In this document: piece by piece, positions 29,723 to 38,236 of the stretch
Position numbering within the stretch: position 1 is the first letter of the stretch
Layout of the letters: each line of letters starts with the position of its first letter
Source: an uncultured Sulfitobacter sp.
GTDB taxonomy: Bacteria > Pseudomonadota > Alphaproteobacteria > Rhodobacterales > Rhodobacteraceae
DNA length: 64,000 nucleotides
Reading direction: 5' to 3'
NCBI GenBank assembly: GCA_947501805.1
Contig: CANMXJ010000002.1
Span: forward strand, 186,001 to 250,000
Made by a program: the position numbers and the translations under genes
The notes under the pieces: model-generated
What the model was told of the DNA's origin: nothing
Seen by the model: the letters and a program-made list of their open reading frames with translations, nothing else
Databases searched by the model: none

Positions 29723-29816
29723 GTCGCATCCCTCCGCAAATTATGTCGTATCGGTGTTTGAGTATTGCGGTGGGGCCGCGACATTGAAAGGGTGTTTTTA
29801 ACAAAAGGGGCTTAGC

Positions 29817-30746
29817 GTGGGCAGTGAAAGCGTAAAACCGGGCGTGGCAGCGGCATCTGTGATTGCAGGTATGTTCACCTTGGGGCTGACGGATAATTTT
29901 GTGCCGTTCATTTCAGAGCGCGGATCCCTATGGCAATTTCATTTTATACGCTCCTTGATGGCTTTTGTAATTCTGGGCGGGGTCGTGATGCTCGGCTTTG
30001 GTACATTGCGTCCGAAGCGGTTGATTGCCGTGCTGGGGCGCAGCTTTTTTCAAGCCGGTGCGATGCTGATCTATTTTGGCTGTTTGTCGGTGCTGCCAAT
30101 TGGTGTGGTTGTTGCGGGTTTGTTTACGGCACCGCTGTTTGTGGTGTTAATCACAATTCTGTTTCAGGGGCAGAACGTCGGGCCGTTTCGCTGGGCGGCC
30201 GTAATTGTCGGATTTATCGGGGCGATGATGGTCATCCGCCCTGATCCCTCGGCCCTCGATTTAGTTGCTTTTTTTCCCATTTTCGCGGGGCTTTTGTATG
30301 CGATTGGTGCTGTGGCCACACGGGCATGGTGCGAAGGCGAAAGCACACTGACCCTGACGGCGGGGTTTTTCGGGATGCTGGGGGTGTTCGGCCTGATCGG
30401 CATCTTTGTCGTGAACGCAGATGCGCCGGTTGGGCATGCAGGCTTTGTGCTGCGCTCATGGGGCCCACTGGATAGCGCGATGCTGTTCTGGTTTGCGGTG
30501 CAGGCGGTTGGGTCGCTTATCGGGATTGCGCTGATCTTTCGCGGGTATCTGCTGGGCGAGGCCAGTCATGTGGCGGTTTTCGAGTATTCGCTTCTGGTAT
30601 TTGCGAGCTTCTGGGCATGGATGTTATGGGGGCAAACGGTGCCAGCCTTGGGGCTGGCCGGTATGGTGCTGATTGCCGTTGCAGGTGCGGTGATTGCTCT
30701 GCGCAGCGCGACACCTGTGCAAGCGGGGCGGGTTCCTGAGCCATGA
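29817..30746 (+). CDS. DMT-superfamily (EamA) permease
   Basis: A 309-residue inner-membrane protein with about ten hydrophobic segments and two EamA-type repeats, typical of drug/metabolite transporters. The GTG start at 29817 is supported by AAAAGGGG seven bases upstream. The stop overlaps the next start (ATGA at 30743-30746), coupling it to the sulfotransferase gene. Substrate not predictable; export of a small metabolite is the family norm. Confidence 0.82.
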   Translation: MGSESVKPGVAAASVIAGMFTLGLTDNFVPFISERGSLWQFHFIRSLMAFVILGGVVMLGFGTLRPKRLIAVLGRSFFQAGAMLIYFGCLSVLPIGVVVAGLFTAPLFVVLITILFQGQNVGPFRWAAVIVGFIGAMMVIRPDPSALDLVAFFPIFAGLLYAIGAVATRAWCEGESTLTLTAGFFGMLGVFGLIGIFVVNADAPVGHAGFVLRSWGPLDSAMLFWFAVQAVGSLIGIALIFRGYLLGEASHVAVFEYSLLVFASFWAWMLWGQTVPALGLAGMVLIAVAGAVIALRSATPVQAGRVPEP

Positions 30747-31390
30747 TTATTAGTCGGGGGCGTTCATACATCTTTGTGCACATTCCCAAGACAGGGGGGA
30801 CGTCGCTTGCGCTGGTGTTGGAAGAGCGGGCGATGAAAGACGATATGATGTTGGGCGATACGCCCAAGGCGCTGAAGCGGCGACGCAGGCTGAAAGATGT
30901 AAAAACGTCCGGGCGCCTTTGGAAACATGCGGGGCTAAGTGATATCGAGGGATTGGTCAGCGTGCAAGAGATCGCACAGATGTTTACCTTTACGTTGGTG
31001 CGCAATCCCTGGGACCGAACGGTGAGCTATTATCACTGGCTCAAGGCGCAGACGTTTGACCATCCTGCGGTGCATCTGGCCAAAGCTTTGCCATTTGACG
31101 GATTTCTGCAAGATGCCGGTACACAGGCCAGTCTGCGCAATTGGCCCGCTGCGCGATACATGACGGATTACAAAGGGGTTGAACGGTGCGATCTCTATAT
31201 CCGGCTGGAGCACTTCACCCAAGATGCAGCCCCTCTTGTCAAACATCTTGGATTTGACCTGAGCCTGCCATGGGAAAACCGTTCTGAACGGAAACAGGGG
31301 TATCACGATTATTACTCAAGCGGGCTGCGCGAGATCGTTGCATCCTGCTGCTCTGAGGATATCGCGCGATTCGGATACACTTTTACCTAG
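30743..31390 (+). CDS. Sulfotransferase family 2-like protein
   Basis: A 215-residue protein with the PAPS 5'-phosphosulfate-binding loop FVHIPKTGGTSLA (residues 10-22) and the 3'-phosphate-binding segment LVRNPWDRTVSYYHW near residue 88, the two hallmarks of this sulfotransferase group. It would transfer sulfate from PAPS to a carbohydrate or small acceptor. It overlaps the DMT permease gene by 4 bp, so the permease might handle the sulfated product or its precursor; that link is inferred. Confidence 0.82.
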   Translation: MIISRGRSYIFVHIPKTGGTSLALVLEERAMKDDMMLGDTPKALKRRRRLKDVKTSGRLWKHAGLSDIEGLVSVQEIAQMFTFTLVRNPWDRTVSYYHWLKAQTFDHPAVHLAKALPFDGFLQDAGTQASLRNWPAARYMTDYKGVERCDLYIRLEHFTQDAAPLVKHLGFDLSLPWENRSERKQGYHDYYSSGLREIVASCCSEDIARFGYTFT

Positions 31391-31488
31391 AAAAAACGCG
31401 CTGCATTTTAGACGTTAACCAAGGATTGCCATGCAATCACCGCATAATTCTCTCAAAACCTGCTGAATTGTTGCCAAAAACCGCACCA

Positions 31489-32277
31489 ATGCCTCAATTG
31501 CGCCCCTTTCTGGACCCGTCTCCGTCATGGGAATCACCGCAAGTGGTTCTTGTAACTGCACACAGCGCCCTGCCACGGCGCATCACCATGGGGATGGATG
31601 ATATGTTTGGATGGAAAACAAGAACGAATGAAATGCCACGCCGCACAGCGGAAACATCAGGAGCCTACAATGGCAGCCTGACCGCACAAACGCACGGATT
31701 GATGGCTGGTACGAAAGTCGCATCGAACCTCGGCTGGCGCGTCATCGAAGCTTTGACAGTTGGCGATTCTGTTTTGACTTTTGATCACGGAATGCAAGAA
31801 ATTGTCGAAATCCGTCGCCAGACATTCTGGATGGATGCGCCGGACACGAACTACGCAACCTGGCCGGTGATTGTACCTGTTGGTGCGCTCGACAACCGCG
31901 AAGAAATGACGCTGCTTGCTGATCAAGGTGTTGTCGTTGAGAGCGATGCAGCCGCAGACGCATTTGGCGACCCGTTTTCTGTGGTGCCTGCGCATGCTTT
32001 GGAGGGTGTGCGCGGCATCACACGGGCCGCACCGGCCCATCAGGTTGAGTTGATTGCGGTCTACTTTGCCGGTGAAGAGGTGATCTATGCCGAAGGTGGT
32101 GCTCTGATCCACTGCCCCGCGCATACCATGGCGCTTGATGCATTCCTGAATGCGGACGTGGCATACGGCGTGCTTTCCCCCCGGGATGCGGCGTTTGTAG
32201 CGGAGAGCCTTGTGGTCGAAGACCAGATGCTTGCCACGGGTGGGCGGGTTGATGGTCAGTCATCGGTTCATTGCTGA
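31489..32277 (+). CDS. Hint-domain-like protein lacking canonical processing residues
   Basis: A 262-residue protein (if ATG 31489 is the start; ATG 31588 is possible, and neither has a good ribosome site). From HGLMAGTKVAS through VIEALTVGDSVLTFDHG it matches the start of the Hedgehog/intein (Hint) domains common in Rhodobacteraceae, and VYFAGEEVIYAEGGALIHCP fits the late block. The nucleophilic Cys/Ser expected just before the AGT and the histidine normally ahead of the EVI strand are absent, so self-splicing or autoproteolysis is doubtful. No RTX repeats are attached. It is followed by a clear terminator. Confidence 0.72.
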   Translation: MPQLRPFLDPSPSWESPQVVLVTAHSALPRRITMGMDDMFGWKTRTNEMPRRTAETSGAYNGSLTAQTHGLMAGTKVASNLGWRVIEALTVGDSVLTFDHGMQEIVEIRRQTFWMDAPDTNYATWPVIVPVGALDNREEMTLLADQGVVVESDAAADAFGDPFSVVPAHALEGVRGITRAAPAHQVELIAVYFAGEEVIYAEGGALIHCPAHTMALDAFLNADVAYGVLSPRDAAFVAESLVVEDQMLATGGRVDGQSSVHC

Positions 32278-32342
32278 TGTGACCCGCATGCGGCCCGTGG
32301 GCTGGGCTGGTGCGCGCAAGACGATCCCCATGGTTTAAGAGA

Positions 32343-32372
32343 GGGGCCGCATGTTTTGATGCGGTCCCTTTT
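32343..32372 (+). terminator. Intrinsic terminator after the Hint-like gene
   Basis: GGGGCCGCAT (32343-32352) pairs with ATGCGGTCCC (32359-32368) around a 6-nt loop with one G-U pair, followed by TTTT at 32369-32372, on the plus strand 66 bp after the stop codon. Confidence 0.8.
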
Positions 32373-32432
32373 AGTTTCGAGGTAAGAAAACGTTTCGTCA
32401 AATTTTTTGGGGCAGGTAAAACAGTCAGCACG

Positions 32433-33194
32433 TTAAACAGGTGCTGTGAGCTCCAGTTTCCCAAGTGCCGCCTTTGCCTCTGCCGTCCATCTGGTGCGCA
32501 TTTCGGAATTGGACAGTTTTCGCAGCCCCATCCGTTTCAGGTTGTCAAAACGGGTCGATTCATCGCTACCAAAGCTGGAGGCCACGCGCGGCCACCAATA
32601 GGCAATGCTCTGTTCTATATCTGCCTTGTTGGCATCATCCGTCATCAGCTTGGCCAGACCTTCTGCCGCAAGTTCTGTATGGCGGGTCTCTCGGGGGGCT
32701 ACCTTGCGCATGACATCGGCAAGGGGCTGGTAAGACAACATCGCATATTCTGCCAGTTGCACGCCCACAGCCTTGCCCATCAGCAGGTTCATCACAACAG
32801 CATCACTCCAGCCGTTCAGCGGATAGTTGAACACCGCAAGGCGCATGTCTGAGGTGCTGCGTTTGGTGCCCATGTCGGCATCACGTGCCACGCGATCTGC
32901 CCATGGATGGCTGGTGGCGTAGCGTTCGGTGTTGGCCCCGAATTCACCCATCAGAGACAGAACCTGATCCGCGTGATCGGTCTTTTCCATCACGATCCGA
33001 GCCGCGGCGATGCGTTCTTTTACGCCCGGTCCCTGATTGATGATGTCGGCAAAACCTGCGGCACCCGCCAATTCGCTATCGACAAAACTCGCCATCATGC
33101 GCAACAATTCCGCGCGGTAGCGTGGCGGTACATTCCCTGGTGAAGTCAGCACGCCGCCTTGGGCCAGATAGTCGGTGATGTTCATCTCGTCCAT
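32433..33194 (-). CDS. Orphan PaaA/PaaC-like ferritin-fold protein (putative di-iron monooxygenase subunit)
   Basis: A 253-residue protein of the phenylacetic acid catabolic (PaaA/PaaC) family with the four-helix ferritin-like fold. Candidate ligands are Glu41, Glu149 and an ExxH motif, E169-T-R-H172; the first helix pair has Glu70 and His74, spaced by four instead of the usual ExxH, so the metal site may be atypical or, as in PaaC, non-catalytic. The ATG at 33194 follows AAGGGG. It lies 12 bp downstream of a PaaE-like reductase gene and beside beta-oxidation genes, but no paaB, paaD, paaK or paaZ is nearby. An acyl-CoA hydroxylase or epoxidase is a reasonable hypothesis. Confidence 0.75.
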   Translation of the reverse strand: MDEMNITDYLAQGGVLTSPGNVPPRYRAELLRMMASFVDSELAGAAGFADIINQGPGVKERIAAARIVMEKTDHADQVLSLMGEFGANTERYATSHPWADRVARDADMGTKRSTSDMRLAVFNYPLNGWSDAVVMNLLMGKAVGVQLAEYAMLSYQPLADVMRKVAPRETRHTELAAEGLAKLMTDDANKADIEQSIAYWWPRVASSFGSDESTRFDNLKRMGLRKLSNSEMRTRWTAEAKAALGKLELTAPV

Positions 33195-33206
33195 CGGTGT
33201 GGCCCC

Positions 33207-34274
33207 TTATTGGTCGTAGTCAAAAACAACAGTATCACTTAGCGGATAGCACTGGCAGGTCAGCACATACCCGCGCTCGACTTCGTAATCCTCAAGTGCG
33301 TGATTGGCGATCATCTCGACCTCGCCTTCCAGCACTTTGGCACGACAGGTCGAACAGACGCCCGCCTTGCACGCGTAGGGCGCATCGACATTATTGGCCA
33401 GCGCTGCGTCCAGCAGGGACATATCCTTGGGCATTTTGAAGCTGCGGGTTTCGCCATCAAGGGACACTTTGGCAGAGGTGTCACTGTCTGTCTGGGCTTC
33501 ATTGCTAGCAGCCACTTTGCGTTTGACGCGGCCGGGTTGGGCGCTTGCAAACAGTTCGAATTTGATTTGTTCGTCTTTCAGCCCGTGTTCTTTCAGGGAA
33601 GCGGCAATCGCCAGCATCATCGGTTCCGGCCCGCAGATGAATGCGGTGTCGACCGTTTCAATGTCGATCCACTGCTCGAACAGCAGTTTGCATTTTTCCG
33701 CATCCACACGACCGGTGAACAGGTCGATATCCTGTGCGTCCTGTTCCAGCACATGCACGATATTGACGCGGCCCAGATAGGTGTTTTTCAGATCTTCCAA
33801 CTCGTCGCGGAACATGATCGTGTTCATCGCGCGGTTGGCATAAACCAGCGTGAATTGTGATTGCGGTTCACGTCTCATGACACTGCGCAGGATCGACAGC
33901 ACAGGAGTAATTCCCGACCCGCCTGCAAAGCCAAGGTAGTGCCGTTTGGCGGATGCCTCAAGCGGTGTGTGGAACGATCCCATCGGTGGCATCGCTTCGA
34001 TCTTGTCGCCGATTTTGAGGTTTTCATTGGCCCATGTCGAAAACGTACCGCCGTCGACTTTCTTGATCCCGACTTGCAGGACTCCATCATCTACACCTGC
34101 GCAGATGGAGTAGGACCGGCGCAATTCCTCGCCCTCAAAATCATGCCTGAAGGTCAGATATTGGCCTTGGGTAAAGTCAAAGGCATCCGGTTCGTCCGCT
34201 TTTAGCGTAACAACCACCGCGTCGCGGATGGTTTTCTTAACATCCGTGACGGACAGGGTATGAAAACGGGCCAA
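33207..34274 (-). CDS. PaaE-like FAD/2Fe-2S oxidoreductase
   Basis: A 355-residue electron-transfer protein with three parts: an FAD domain (RRSYS at 52-56), an NAD(P) domain (GGSGITP at 118-124, CGPEPMM at 214-220), and a C-terminal plant-type ferredoxin with cysteines 302, 307, 310 and 340. This is the layout of PaaE, the reductase of the phenylacetyl-CoA epoxidase. The start is TTG at 34274: GAGGAG (complement of 34281-34286) lies six bases upstream and no ATG or GTG fits better. It most likely feeds electrons to the ferritin-fold protein encoded 12 bp downstream. Confidence 0.85.
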   Translation of the reverse strand: MARFHTLSVTDVKKTIRDAVVVTLKADEPDAFDFTQGQYLTFRHDFEGEELRRSYSICAGVDDGVLQVGIKKVDGGTFSTWANENLKIGDKIEAMPPMGSFHTPLEASAKRHYLGFAGGSGITPVLSILRSVMRREPQSQFTLVYANRAMNTIMFRDELEDLKNTYLGRVNIVHVLEQDAQDIDLFTGRVDAEKCKLLFEQWIDIETVDTAFICGPEPMMLAIAASLKEHGLKDEQIKFELFASAQPGRVKRKVAASNEAQTDSDTSAKVSLDGETRSFKMPKDMSLLDAALANNVDAPYACKAGVCSTCRAKVLEGEVEMIANHALEDYEVERGYVLTCQCYPLSDTVVFDYDQ

Positions 34275-34353
34275 CAGGGTCTCCTCAAATACGATGAGCG
34301 AACGTCTCCTTGCGGATACCGTTCATCTCGATTCGGCGCAAGTAATACGTTAC

Positions 34354-34375
34354 CTCAACGGAAATACAGGTTGAG
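34354..34375. promoter_or_regulatory. Dyad CTCAAC-N10-GTTGAG before the PaaE-like gene
   Basis: A perfect 6-bp inverted repeat at 34354-34359 and 34370-34375 lies 80-101 bp upstream of the TTG start, in the spacer behind fadJ. Position and symmetry suit an operator for the reductase/ferritin-fold gene pair. No regulator is assigned. Confidence 0.4.
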
Positions 34376-34415
34376 ATTTGTAACACATGTAGGTGAGCAG
34401 TATGTGAGCAGAGGC

Positions 34416-34470
34416 GGATACCCATGCAGAACGTGTTGCGCGTGACGTTCCGGTTTCTGCACGGGTATCC
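34416..34470 (-). terminator. Long hairpin behind fadJ
   Basis: GGATACCCATGCAGAA (34416-34431) and TTCTGCACGGGTATCC (34455-34470) form a 16-bp stem with one mismatch around a 23-nt loop, and the loop itself can extend pairing (AACGT with ACGTT). It starts 7 bp after the fadJ stop on the minus strand. There is no T-run, so a rho-independent terminator is only one reading; an mRNA 3'-end stabiliser is another. Confidence 0.6.
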
Positions 34471-34477
34471 TCTAGTA

Positions 34478-36679
34478 TCAGGCGGCTGCCGCTTCTGTTG
34501 AGAAACGGGTATAGAACGACTGGTTCTTGGCCGCCATTTCGCGCAGCAGATCAGGGCATTTGAAACGCTCGCCGAACTTCGCTTCAAGCTGGTCACAGCG
34601 CTCTGCCGCATAAGGCGTGCCGATCATGTCGAGCCATGAGAACGGGCCACCGGACCACGGGGCAAAACCCCAGCCAAGGATCGCGCCCACATCACCTTCG
34701 CGGATGTCCATCAGCACGCCTTCTTCCAGCGCACGCACGGCTTCCAGCACCTGCACGAACATCAGGCGGTCCTGCACTTCCTGCAACGCGGGCTGTTCTT
34801 CGGCCAGCGGATACTTGTCCTGCATGCCTTTCCAGTAGCCCAGACGTTTGCCTTTTTCGTCATAGTCGAAATAACCGGCTTTGGTCTTGCGCCCCAGACG
34901 GCCCTGTTCTTCGAGCCAGACGATCAGGTTGTCGGCCTCTGATGCCGGATAGGCATTGCCCATCGCGGCTTTGGTGGCGCGCATGATCTTGGTTGCAAGG
35001 TCCACAGAGGTTTCATCGCCCAACTGCACCGGACCCACAGGAAAGCCGAGCATTTGCGCGGCTTGGTCGATGTACCAAGGTGCCACACCTTCGGTGATCA
35101 TGCGGTTCGCTTCGCCGCCGTAGGGGATGATGCAGCGGTTGGCATAGAAGAAGCGTGCATCGTTCACTACGATTGGAGTTTTACGGATCTGGCGCACAAA
35201 ATCGAGCGCCTTGGCGACTGCGCGGTCGCCGGTTTGCTTGCCTTTGATGATTTCCACCAGCGCCATGCGTTCCACAGGGCTAAAGAAGTGGATGCCGATG
35301 AACTGCTCCTGACGGCTGGAGGCCTTGGCCAGTTCGGTGATCGGCAGGGTCGAGGTATTGGAAGCAAAGATGCAATCCTCTGGGATCACGGCTTCGACTT
35401 TCTGGGTCATCTCGGCTTTGACTTTGGGGTCTTCGAACACCGCCTCAATAATCAGATCGCACCCTTTCAACGCGTCCAGATCAGGGGTGGCGGTGATAAG
35501 GCTCAACGCCGCTTCCTTCTTCTCGACGGTGCCTTTCTTGCGGGCGATGCCCTTGTCGAAATAGGCCTCGGCATATGCTTTGCCCTTGTCGGCGGCGGCT
35601 TGGTCGCGGTCGATCAGCACCACTTCAATGCCTGCTTGGACAGAGACCAGCGCGATACCAGCACCCATCATGCCCGCACCCAGAACACCCAGTTTCTTGA
35701 CACGCTGGTCGGGGATGCCTGCGGGGCGCACGGCCCCTTTCTCAAGCGCTTCCTTGTTCAGGAACAAGGTGCGGATCATGGCAGAAGAACTAGGGTTCAT
35801 CAGCACGGAGGTGAACCAGCGCGCCTCGATCTTGAGGGCGGTGTCGAACGGCACCAAGGCACCTTCATAAACGGCTGACAGTAACGCTTTGGGGGCCGGA
35901 TAGGCACCTTTGGTTTTGCCGTTGATCATCGCACTTGCGCCAACAAATGTCATGAAGCCTGCCGGATGATAGGGCGCGCCACCGGGCATTTTATAGCCCT
36001 TCTGGTCCCATGGTTTGACCAGATCGGCGTCCTTGGCGTTCAATACCCATTCCTTCGCAGCGGCAACCGGATCGGCAACAACTTCGTCGATCAAGCCCGC
36101 TTTAATGGCCGCAGCAGGGGCCAGCATCTTGCCCTCAAGCAGCAACGGAGACGCGGCCATCGCGCCAAGTTTGAACGAAAGACGCGTAGTGCCACCCGCG
36201 CCGGGGAAGATTCCGACGAGGATTTCAGGCAGTCCGATGCGCGCCTTCGGATTATCGGCGCAAAAGATACGATGCGTAGCCAGCGGAAGTTCCAGACCGA
36301 TGCCCGCAGCAGTGCCGGGCAGGGCGGCGGCAATCGGCTTGCCGCCCTTATTGGTTTTCGGGTCCATGCCCGCGCGTTCGATCTTGCGCAGCAATCCATG
36401 CATGCGCATCGTGCCTTCAAAGAGACCTTTGGCGGGATCATCGCCCGCATCTTCGCGCATTTTCGCCAGCAGGTTCAGGTCCATGCCACCGGCAAACGAT
36501 CCTTCCTTGCCAGAGGTGATCACGATGCCTTTGACAGCATCATCTGCAAGTGCGGCGTCGATATGCGCGTCCAGCTGGCTTAGGCCGTCCAGCGACATAA
36601 CGTTCATGGATTTATCCGCGACGTCCCATGTGATGATGGCAACACCGTCGGCGTCAGTTTTCATTGTGAAATCGGTCAT
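34478..36679 (-). CDS. fadJ: Bifunctional enoyl-CoA hydratase / 3-hydroxyacyl-CoA dehydrogenase
   Basis: A 733-residue multifunctional beta-oxidation enzyme. The N-terminal crotonase domain (about residues 1-190) includes GSFAGGMDLN near residue 62 (first oxyanion-hole region) and GIFPGAGGTTRL near residue 152. The Rossmann segment LGVLGAGMMGAGIA near residue 332 begins the hydroxyacyl-CoA dehydrogenase part, followed by IHFFSPVERM and the C-terminal domain. It would hydrate enoyl-CoA and oxidise the L-3-hydroxy product with NAD+. It is downstream of a thiolase and a 96-residue protein on the same strand, forming the core of a beta-oxidation operon. Confidence 0.92.
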   Translation of the reverse strand: MTDFTMKTDADGVAIITWDVADKSMNVMSLDGLSQLDAHIDAALADDAVKGIVITSGKEGSFAGGMDLNLLAKMREDAGDDPAKGLFEGTMRMHGLLRKIERAGMDPKTNKGGKPIAAALPGTAAGIGLELPLATHRIFCADNPKARIGLPEILVGIFPGAGGTTRLSFKLGAMAASPLLLEGKMLAPAAAIKAGLIDEVVADPVAAAKEWVLNAKDADLVKPWDQKGYKMPGGAPYHPAGFMTFVGASAMINGKTKGAYPAPKALLSAVYEGALVPFDTALKIEARWFTSVLMNPSSSAMIRTLFLNKEALEKGAVRPAGIPDQRVKKLGVLGAGMMGAGIALVSVQAGIEVVLIDRDQAAADKGKAYAEAYFDKGIARKKGTVEKKEAALSLITATPDLDALKGCDLIIEAVFEDPKVKAEMTQKVEAVIPEDCIFASNTSTLPITELAKASSRQEQFIGIHFFSPVERMALVEIIKGKQTGDRAVAKALDFVRQIRKTPIVVNDARFFYANRCIIPYGGEANRMITEGVAPWYIDQAAQMLGFPVGPVQLGDETSVDLATKIMRATKAAMGNAYPASEADNLIVWLEEQGRLGRKTKAGYFDYDEKGKRLGYWKGMQDKYPLAEEQPALQEVQDRLMFVQVLEAVRALEEGVLMDIREGDVGAILGWGFAPWSGGPFSWLDMIGTPYAAERCDQLEAKFGERFKCPDLLREMAAKNQSFYTRFSTEAAAA

Positions 36680-36708
36680 TCTTTGTCTCCCTAGTCAGGA
36701 ATATTGGG

Positions 36709-36999
36709 TTAGCGCTTGGGCTGATAATCAGCGAATTTGTCGAGCAGCATCTTGATCAGGTCCAAAGTGGCTTTGGGCCCAACGCTGCAATCATCTTCGC
36801 TCAGCGTCAGGCGCTTGAAATCATTCAGGTCGGCGCGGTCCAAACTGTCGCTTGGGTCGGGCCTGTATTTGAAGAACAGGGGTGGATCTTGCTGCACCAG
36901 CCGGACGTAGTCGCCATCCTTGGCGACCTTAAGGACCAGCTGGTCCATGCCCTGCTTGGCCGCAAGATCAGCCACTGCATGAAAGGGATGATCGCCCAT
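36709..36999 (-). CDS. Small conserved-looking protein between thiolase and fadJ
   Basis: A 96-residue soluble, charged protein I do not recognise. It has no signal peptide or membrane segment and ends DKFADYQPKR. Its ATG overlaps the thiolase stop by one base (TAATG at 36997-37001), and fadJ starts 29 bp downstream, so it is translated from the beta-oxidation operon. A single cysteine near residue 71 shows no metal-site pattern. A role linked to fatty-acid degradation is likely from position only. Confidence 0.75.
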   Translation of the reverse strand: MGDHPFHAVADLAAKQGMDQLVLKVAKDGDYVRLVQQDPPLFFKYRPDPSDSLDRADLNDFKRLTLSEDDCSVGPKATLDLIKMLLDKFADYQPKR

Positions 37000-38210
37000 T
37001 ACACGCGCTCGATGATGGTGGCGGCACCCATGCCGGAGGCGATGCAGAGTGTGGCCAGACCAACTTCTTTGTCGGCCCGCTCCAACTCGTCCAGCAGCGT
37101 GCCGATGATCATTGCACCGGTTGCGCCCAGCGGATGACCCATGGCGATGGAACCACCGTTCACGTTGACCTTATCGTGATCCACATCAAACGCCTGCATG
37201 AAACGCATAACAACTGCGGCAAAGGCTTCGTTGACCTCGAACAGGTCGATGTCTTTGATATTCATGCCATTATCGGCAAGGATTTTCTCGGTCACAGGCA
37301 CGGGGCCGGTCAACATGATCGTCGGATCCGTACCAATTTTTGCGTTAGCGCGGATGCGGGCGCGGGGTTTCAGCCCGTATTTCTCGCCGAATTCCTTGTT
37401 GCCGATCAGCACGGCGGCGGCACCGTCCACGATACCTGATGAATTGCCTGCATGATGGATGTGGTTGATCTTTTCCAGATGCGGGTATTTCAGCAGTGCG
37501 ACCTTGTCGAAACCGGGCATGACTTCACCCATCGCCTGAAAGGCAGGGTTCAGGCTGCCCAGCGATTGCATATCCGTTTGCGGGCGCATGTATTCGTCGT
37601 GGTCCAGAATGGTCAGGCCGTTCTGGTCGGTGATTGTGATCACCGATTTGTCGAACCGCCCCTCTTTCCACGCCTTATCAGCACGCTGTTGCGAGGCAAC
37701 GGCCAGCTTGTCCGCGTCATCGCGGCTAAAACCGTATTCAGTTGCAATGATGTCCGCCGAAATGCCTTGTGGGACAAAATACTGTTCCATCGCGATGGAG
37801 GGATCAACGGCAATCGCAGCCCCGTCACTGCCCATCGCCACACGGCCCATCATTTCAACGCCACCGGCGATATAGGCCATGCCCGCGCCGCCCTTGACCT
37901 GATTGGCGGCCAGGTTCACGGCTTCCATGCCCGACGCACAAAAGCGGTTGATCGCAAGGCCGGGAATGCGTTCGTCGAGATCAGAGGCGAGCACGGCGGA
38001 TCGGGCCAGACAGCCGCCTTGCTCCATCACTTGCGTGACATTGCCCCAGATCACGTCCTCAACAGCGTGGCCGCTTAGATCGTTGCGGTCTTTCAAGGCG
38101 TTGAGCGTTTGCGCAGACAGGCGCAGCGCGGTGACTTCGTGTAGCGCACCGTCCTTGCGGCCCTTGCCACGCGGGGTGCGGATGGCGTCGTAGATATAGG
38201 CTTCGGTCAT
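36999..38210 (-). CDS. fadA: Acetyl-CoA C-acyltransferase (thiolase, FadA-type)
   Basis: A 403-residue thiolase catalysing the last step of beta-oxidation. The acylated cysteine lies in NRFCASGMEA near residue 92, the GHPLGATGA histidine motif near residue 354 and the C-terminal CIASGMGAATIIE with the second catalytic cysteine near residue 390. It starts the thiolase / 96-residue protein / fadJ unit; a 26-bp gap separates it from the GST gene upstream. The KDPG-like high-identity motifs leave no doubt on family; degradative versus biosynthetic use is inferred from fadJ. Confidence 0.92.
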   Translation of the reverse strand: MTEAYIYDAIRTPRGKGRKDGALHEVTALRLSAQTLNALKDRNDLSGHAVEDVIWGNVTQVMEQGGCLARSAVLASDLDERIPGLAINRFCASGMEAVNLAANQVKGGAGMAYIAGGVEMMGRVAMGSDGAAIAVDPSIAMEQYFVPQGISADIIATEYGFSRDDADKLAVASQQRADKAWKEGRFDKSVITITDQNGLTILDHDEYMRPQTDMQSLGSLNPAFQAMGEVMPGFDKVALLKYPHLEKINHIHHAGNSSGIVDGAAAVLIGNKEFGEKYGLKPRARIRANAKIGTDPTIMLTGPVPVTEKILADNGMNIKDIDLFEVNEAFAAVVMRFMQAFDVDHDKVNVNGGSIAMGHPLGATGAMIIGTLLDELERADKEVGLATLCIASGMGAATIIERV

Positions 38211-38236
38211 GTTTGATCTCCTGTATTACGGATATT

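Noticed and set aside
32433..34274. A complete phenylacetate degradation (paaABCDE) operon
   Set aside because: Only one ferritin-fold protein and the reductase are present; paaB, paaD, ligase and hydrolase genes are absent in the surrounding sequence.
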